A stretch of 64,000 nt of DNA. Origin: Anabaena sp051781005 (GTDB lineage Bacteria; Cyanobacteriota; Cyanobacteriia; Cyanobacteriales; Nostocaceae). The DNA lies in assembly GCF_051781005.1 (NCBI RefSeq), contig NZ_JBPWOA010000023.1, positions 1 to 64,000 of the forward strand, read 5' to 3'. The notes under the pieces are model-generated. The model ran no database searches. It was not told the DNA's origin and saw nothing but the letters and a program-made list of their open reading frames with translations. The translations under genes and the position numbers were made by a program. Below, piece after piece: positions 59,501-64,000 of the stretch (the first letter of the stretch is position 1; every line of letters starts with the position of its first letter).

Positions 59501-61129
59501 ATGAAATATAGGGGTTTTCATATCTCTACTTTAACCTTAGGAACCAGCCTAACAGCTTTGTTAGTTATTACTGGCGCTTCTATGCTACTGCCCAGTACGG
59601 TCAACGCTAGTTCCAGACCAACTTTAACTGCTCAAATTCCAGCCAGTGCAACAGTGATTTACGTTAATCCTGTTACTGGTAATGATCGTAATAGTTTTGG
59701 TACTACCCCAGAAGCACCATACAAAACAATTACCTTCGCTATTTCACGGGCCCAATCAAATACAGTTATTCAACTAGCGCCTGGTAGCTATACCAAAGAT
59801 ACTGGAGAAACTTTCCCCTTGTTGCTCAAACCAGGAGTAATACTTCTGGGTAATGAAGCTATCAAAGGTCAAGGAACAGCAATTATAGGTGGTGGTTATT
59901 ACACCAGTCGCACCTTTGCTAGACAAGACATTACAATCTTGGCTGAGAATAACACCACTATTACAGGTGTCACTGTTACTAACCCCAATCAACGAGGTAC
60001 TGGGATATGGGTAGAGTCAAGTAATCCCATTATCAAAAATAGTACTTTTACAAACAGTGCCAGAGATGGTGTTTTCATTACAGGTACAGGAAATCCCAAA
60101 ATTGAAAACAACGTCTTTGTAAAAAATCAAGGCAATGGGGTTTCAGTAACTAAATCTGCTCAAGGGGAGATTCGCAATAACTTATTTCAGGATACTGGTT
60201 TTGGTTTGGCTATTGGTGGTGCTGCCACAACTCTAGTAGCAGGTAACAACATCGTTGGTAACAACGACGGTATGTTTATCTCAGAATCGGCTCAACCTGT
60301 ACTCCGTAACAATGTCATTCAGAATAATAAACGGGATGGTATTGTCGCAACTATTGATGCTCTTCCCAACCTCGGTACTAATGACAACCCTGGTGGTAAT
60401 CTCATCCGTGATAACGCCCGTTATGATTTGAATAATTCGACGAAGGTTAACAGGATTGTTGCTATTGGTAATGATATCGATCAAAAGCGCATTTTCGGCG
60501 CAGTCGATTTTGTGGCTGCAACCGTTAACCAACCTGGTGGGCCTGTAGTTTTTCAGGATGTGCCTACAGGTTATTGGGCCAAAACCTATATTGAAGCTTT
60601 AGCTGCCCAAAATATTATTGCAGGTTTCCCCGATGGTACTTTTAAGCCCAATGAGCCTGTCACTCGCGCTCAATTTGCTACCATTATCACCAAAGCTTTA
60701 ACACCCCCAGCTAAACGTACAGCTATTCAGTTTAGGGATGTGAACAGCAATTTTTGGGCTTATGGAGCAATTCAATCGGCTTACCAGAGTCAATTTGTGG
60801 CTGGGTATCCTGATGGTACGTTTAAACCACAGCAACAAATTCCCAGAGTACAGGCATTAGTTGCTCTAGCAAATGGTTTGAATTTGACTGCCAATAATAA
60901 CAATATTCTCAGTTTTTACACTGATGCGGCTCAAATTCCCAATTATGCGATCGCACCTGTTGCGGCTGCAACTGTACGACAATTAGTGATTAATTATCCT
61001 ATGGTGCAACAACTTGATCCTAATCGTGAGGCAACTAGAGCAGAAATTGCAGCTTTTGTTTATCAGTCACTTGTGACTATTGGCAGGGCGCAACCAATTC
61101 CCTCTCCCTATTTGGTGACAGCACAGTAA
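59501..61129 (+). CDS. Envelope protein with beta-helix (DUF1565) and SLH domains
   Basis: About 542 residues from ATG 59501, which begins a signal peptide (MKYRGFHISTLTLGTSLTAL ... ). A DUF1565/right-handed beta-helix domain follows (IYVNPVTGNDRNSFGTTPEA; repeated 'NNxIxNN' turns such as NPKIENNVFVKNQGNGVSVT). The C-terminal third has three SLH-type units: FQDVPTGYWAKTYIEALAAQ with IAGFPDGTFKPNEPVTRAQF, FRDVNSNFWAYGAIQSAYQS with VAGYPDGTFKPQQQIPRVQA, and a third weaker one. SLH units hold proteins to the wall. Its role may be polysaccharide binding or cleavage; catalytic residues were not found. Confidence 0.85.
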   Translation: MKYRGFHISTLTLGTSLTALLVITGASMLLPSTVNASSRPTLTAQIPASATVIYVNPVTGNDRNSFGTTPEAPYKTITFAISRAQSNTVIQLAPGSYTKDTGETFPLLLKPGVILLGNEAIKGQGTAIIGGGYYTSRTFARQDITILAENNTTITGVTVTNPNQRGTGIWVESSNPIIKNSTFTNSARDGVFITGTGNPKIENNVFVKNQGNGVSVTKSAQGEIRNNLFQDTGFGLAIGGAATTLVAGNNIVGNNDGMFISESAQPVLRNNVIQNNKRDGIVATIDALPNLGTNDNPGGNLIRDNARYDLNNSTKVNRIVAIGNDIDQKRIFGAVDFVAATVNQPGGPVVFQDVPTGYWAKTYIEALAAQNIIAGFPDGTFKPNEPVTRAQFATIITKALTPPAKRTAIQFRDVNSNFWAYGAIQSAYQSQFVAGYPDGTFKPQQQIPRVQALVALANGLNLTANNNNILSFYTDAAQIPNYAIAPVAAATVRQLVINYPMVQQLDPNREATRAEIAAFVYQSLVTIGRAQPIPSPYLVTAQ

Positions 61130-61210
61130 GCTGAGTTGGGAAACTGAAAGCGCCAGACTATGAATAAAATTTTCATCTGGCGCTTGATGTTTTTTGATTT
61201 TTAGCTCTTA

Positions 61211-61332
61211 GGGACTTCCAAGAAATAAATTATTCGGATTAACGAACCGCAGAGGCGCAGAGGACAAAGAGGAATAAGGGTTTGAGAGATTTTTACGTTA
61301 GGTGGTTGAGTATTTTTTTATTTGGAAGTCCC
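61211..61332. repeat. MITE-like element with GGGACTTCCAA inverted repeats
   Basis: An 11-bp perfect inverted repeat (GGGACTTCCAA 61211-61221, TTGGAAGTCCC 61322-61332) encloses 'gcagaggcgcagagg' repeat DNA. The right end touches the stop codon of the DUF3493 gene (61333). Confidence 0.6.
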
Positions 61333-61602
61333 TTAAAGACGTTTTTGCCGACTTTGTTCCCATTTCCAAAGAAATATCATCAAGGCGACTATTCCCACTT
61401 GAAGCGCGAAATTGGGCAAGGTGCTGTCAATATTCTTGCCAGCAAGCAGTTGAAAAAAGAAGGTGAATGCGCCGATAAAACCAGAAGCACCAACACCTAT
61501 ATAGATAAATTGCCGCAAACCACGATAGGGGGCTGCTATTTCGGCTTTCAGGTGGGCATATTGTTTAGAGTTAAGACGATTTTGGGAATTTGGATCTATC
61601 AT
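61333..61602 (-). CDS. DUF3493 membrane protein
   Basis: An 89-residue protein with NSKQYAHLKAEIAAPYRGLR followed by two membrane helices (FIYIGVGASGFIGAFTFFFQ; LPNFALQVGIVALMIFLWKW). This is the DUF3493 pattern of cyanobacteria and plastids, linked in plants to photosystem assembly proteins. The plus-strand frame over the same DNA is a shadow. Confidence 0.85.
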   Translation of the reverse strand: MIDPNSQNRLNSKQYAHLKAEIAAPYRGLRQFIYIGVGASGFIGAFTFFFQLLAGKNIDSTLPNFALQVGIVALMIFLWKWEQSRQKRL

Positions 61603-61635
61603 AGGTAAATAATGCTATAATGTTAAGCTGTGTAT

Positions 61636-61707
<72 letters not shown>

Positions 61708-62100
61708 TTAGTTATTTAATATTCTTGCAAAAAGAGCGAACTGACAAGTCAGCGCTTGCGCGATGCCTGCGGCGAGCGTAGCTATCGCTTTCTCTTATAA
61801 AATATGACCGCTTCCCTTGATAAAGGTAAAGCTGTGATTCCCGTGTGGTTAGATGTTATTTATCAGCAGTTAACTAGTGAATTGGCTGATTAAAACTGAA
61901 GTAGCATGATATTGTCTGTTACGAGTATCGTTTGCTTTTAATGAAAGTGCGATCGCTCTCAATAAGATTTTATGAACTATATTTAAATATTATTGCAGGA
62001 GTGAATAATACTCCTGTACTCTTGAAGATTATCAATCAATATCATGACAATGTAATGGTTGAAATGTAAAATTATACTTTAATGCAGCGTAAACAACGGA
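61708..62100. other. 393-bp gap between tRNA-Thr and methylase gene
   Basis: It holds a dispersed repeat ('gcgcttgcgcgatgcctgcg', 61761-61780, with 'gcgagcgtagctatcgc' after it) and a 29-codon frame at 61804-61893 (MTASLDKGKAVIPVWLDVIY) of doubtful value. No copy of the tRNA 3' end was seen, so there is no sign of a tRNA-att site. Confidence 0.45.
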
Positions 62101-64000
62101 ATGTCACAGTCTGGACTACTTGAATTAGCACATGAAAAGCTTCACTGGCCAACTCCACAAGAAATTTTGGAGCCATCTGGTGCTGGACCAAGTGTTTATG
62201 CACGAATCGCTAGGGAAAAATTAGGTAGAACTATCCGCAAACTTTCAGATGGTCATGGTGTGCAAATAGGCGTGCTGGCTGCAAATCCTCAAGGGGATTC
62301 AACAGAAACACCTATTGCTTTAGTGTGCGATTTTCCAGGAGAAGTATCAGAGGAAACATTAAAGAAAACTTATAGACTTGCTTGGAGTTTTTCGCGTACA
62401 CCGTCACTCATTACAACAGAACCTAACCGATTAAGAATTTGGACGTGCTATGAAAAACCTCCAAAAGAAGATGATATTATAAAGCCTGTAGTTAATGTTT
62501 CTAAACAGGAAATTGAGTCATTTAATCAGTTATCTCTTTCAGGTCAAGCTGCTGAAACTTTGCGGTTACACTGGGCTGATTTAGTATCAGGTCAATTTTT
62601 TCAAGAACATAGCCAGCGATTTCAACGAAAAAAAGCCGCTGACCAGATGCTATTGAAAAATCTGAAAAGCGTTCGGAAAAGACTTCAGAAAAATGAACTT
62701 GATGATGACACAATTCATGATTTATTAGCAAGAATTATTTTTATTCAATTCCTTTTTGACCGTCAAGATTCTGAAGGTAATCCTGGCTTAAATACAACTT
62801 TACTGGATTATTTATATAGAACTGGTGAATTATCGGCTAAATACTTTCGTTTAGCTGACATATTAAGAAATCATAGAGATAGTTATAAATTTTTTCGTTG
62901 GCTTAATAGCAAGTTCAATGGTGATTTATTCCCAGGTAAGGGAGCTACCGAAGAAGAACGTGAAGCTGAATGGCAAACAGAAGAACAAAAAGTTAAACAA
63001 CCTCATCTAAATATACTTGCTGATTTTGTCAGTGGTCATGTAGACATTGAAACTGGACAATTAAGTCTATGGCCATACTACCATTTTGACGTTATACCTT
63101 TAGAGTTTATTAGCAGTATATATGAGGAGTTTGTTAGTAAAGAATCTGGCACAGGAGTTCATTACACACCAGAACATATAGTTGACTTTGTACTAGATGG
63201 TGTTTTACCTTGGGATAGTCAAGAATGGGATATCAAGATTCTTGATCCTGCTTGTGGTTCAGGAATTTTCCTGGTTAAAGCATTCCAACGTTTAATTCAT
63301 AGATGGGAACAAGCTCATCCAAGAACAATTAAGCCAAGTGATTTAAAATATTTACTAGAAAATAATTTATTTGGTGTTGATGTAGATGCTCAAGCAGTAA
63401 GAGTAGCATCTTTTAGTCTTTATTTAACCATGCTTGATAAAGTTGAACCTCAATATTATTGGGAGAATGAGTTTCGCTTTCCTATATTACGTGAACGTCA
63501 ATTAATTGCTGCTGATTTTTTTCAAGAAGATAAAGAAGGTTTTCGTTCTGTTGAAGATGCTGGTAAATATGATTTAGTTGTTGGTAATGCACCATGGGGT
63601 AAAAATTCCGTAAAGAAATCTTTATACATAGATTCTTGGAAGAATAGACCTGAAAATCGGAATAGATGGAATACTTCTTATGGTAATATTGCTCTTTTCT
63701 TTCTACCAAAAGCTGTTACTTTAACTAAATTGGGTGGACAAATAGCAATGATGCAACCTGCAATGGCTTTGATTTTTAATCAAAGTAGACCTGCTAGGAG
63801 ATTCCGTAACACTCTCTTTTCAGATTTCAAAATAGAAGAAATAGTTAATTTGTCTGCATTACGTTTTGGACTTTTTAAAGATGCTATTTCTCCAACTTGT
63901 ATCATTACTATGTCCGCAATACCCCCTGACGGTGAGCCTTTGACGTACATTTGTCCCAAGCCCGTTATGACAAATGAGGATGACTATCATATAGTAATTG
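62101..64000 (+). CDS. N6-adenine DNA methylase, 5' part (type IIG/BREX-like)
   Basis: The frame is open from ATG 62101 to the window end (633 codons, incomplete). The N-terminal ~330 residues include a degenerate nuclease-like or helical region; then SGVHYTPEHIVDFVLDGVLP leads to motif I DPACGSGIFLVKAFQRLIHR (about 382) and motif IV reads NAPWG (about 497) in place of the usual NPPY/F. This layout fits large stand-alone Eco57I/PglX-type methylases of restriction or BREX-like defence. Whether a nuclease domain or partner genes follow is outside the window. Confidence 0.8.
   Translation, partial: MSQSGLLELAHEKLHWPTPQEILEPSGAGPSVYARIAREKLGRTIRKLSDGHGVQIGVLAANPQGDSTETPIALVCDFPGEVSEETLKKTYRLAWSFSRTPSLITTEPNRLRIWTCYEKPPKEDDIIKPVVNVSKQEIESFNQLSLSGQAAETLRLHWADLVSGQFFQEHSQRFQRKKAADQMLLKNLKSVRKRLQKNELDDDTIHDLLARIIFIQFLFDRQDSEGNPGLNTTLLDYLYRTGELSAKYFRLADILRNHRDSYKFFRWLNSKFNGDLFPGKGATEEEREAEWQTEEQKVKQPHLNILADFVSGHVDIETGQLSLWPYYHFDVIPLEFISSIYEEFVSKESGTGVHYTPEHIVDFVLDGVLPWDSQEWDIKILDPACGSGIFLVKAFQRLIHRWEQAHPRTIKPSDLKYLLENNLFGVDVDAQAVRVASFSLYLTMLDKVEPQYYWENEFRFPILRERQLIAADFFQEDKEGFRSVEDAGKYDLVVGNAPWGKNSVKKSLYIDSWKNRPENRNRWNTSYGNIALFFLPKAVTLTKLGGQIAMMQPAMALIFNQSRPARRFRNTLFSDFKIEEIVNLSALRFGLFKDAISPTCIITMSAIPPDGEPLTYICPKPVMTNEDDYHIVI

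Noticed and set aside
61282..61608. 108-codon plus-strand frame near DUF3493
   Set aside because: It overlaps the DUF3493 gene on the other strand and begins inside a MITE-like repeat.

Overview
The window looks like the chromosome of a filamentous, heterocyst-type cyanobacterium (Nostocales). The evidence is AT-rich DNA with many GCGATCGC (HIP1) sites, simple interspersed repeats typical of Nostoc/Anabaena, cyanobacterial marker genes (rpaB, ccb-like, sigC, DUF3493) and the order peptidoglycan-binding gene / furA / sigC, which I know from Anabaena. The species cannot be fixed from sequence alone.

Layout. 1-2.4 kb: a Septu-like defence pair (PtuA ATPase and PtuB HNH nuclease) with a small ABM-domain gene behind it. 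2.7-20.8 kb: mostly chromosomal genes, namely a Tat-exported phosphoesterase, nanE, a GAF histidine kinase, cobN carrying several in-frame repeat insertions, a cell-wall protein gene converging on furA, sigC, gpsA, lipA and a large hybrid kinase. 21.0 kb: tRNA-Pro(CGG).

21,090-43,787: a 22.7-kb Tn7-like element of the type V-K CRISPR-associated transposon (CAST) class, inserted 2 bp past the tRNA-Pro gene. It has TGTAC-type ends with TnsB-like site arrays, a direct duplication CCGATT, tnsB-tnsC-tniQ at the far end, a short V-K CRISPR array, and a truncated repeat with a 17-nt spacer that matches the neighbouring tRNA-Pro exactly, next to a GTA PAM. Its effector is broken: only about 63 codons of cas12k remain, an IS4-type insertion sequence abuts them, and the rest of cas12k and the place where the tracrRNA should lie are missing. 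The cargo (23-38 kb) is a conflict/defence island: an RHH regulator, a formylglycine-enzyme-like protein, an SF1 helicase-PLD protein (Mokosh II-like), two caspase-like proteases that are inverted duplicates, a MoxR ATPase with a vWA-like partner, a CHAT protease and a NACHT NTPase that may be joined by a -1 frameshift, a HigA antitoxin with a dead higB, and an IS1380 element. Four of the cargo products share a short motif of the form IVNI-x5-IHIGD, which could work as a homotypic (perhaps amyloid-like) adaptor between sensors and proteases.

43.8-61.6 kb: housekeeping again: DUF456, a CCB-like cytochrome b6f assembly factor, rpaB/radA (divergent), rfbB, a broken glycosyltransferase, a Pro/Thr-repeat peptidoglycan-binding protein, then the rimP-nusA-ylxR-infB cluster with an attenuator-like hairpin just before rimP, an SLH/beta-helix envelope protein, DUF3493 and tRNA-Thr(CGU). 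62.1 kb to the end: the first 1.9 kb of a large N6-adenine DNA methylase gene, probably part of another defence locus that runs out of the window.
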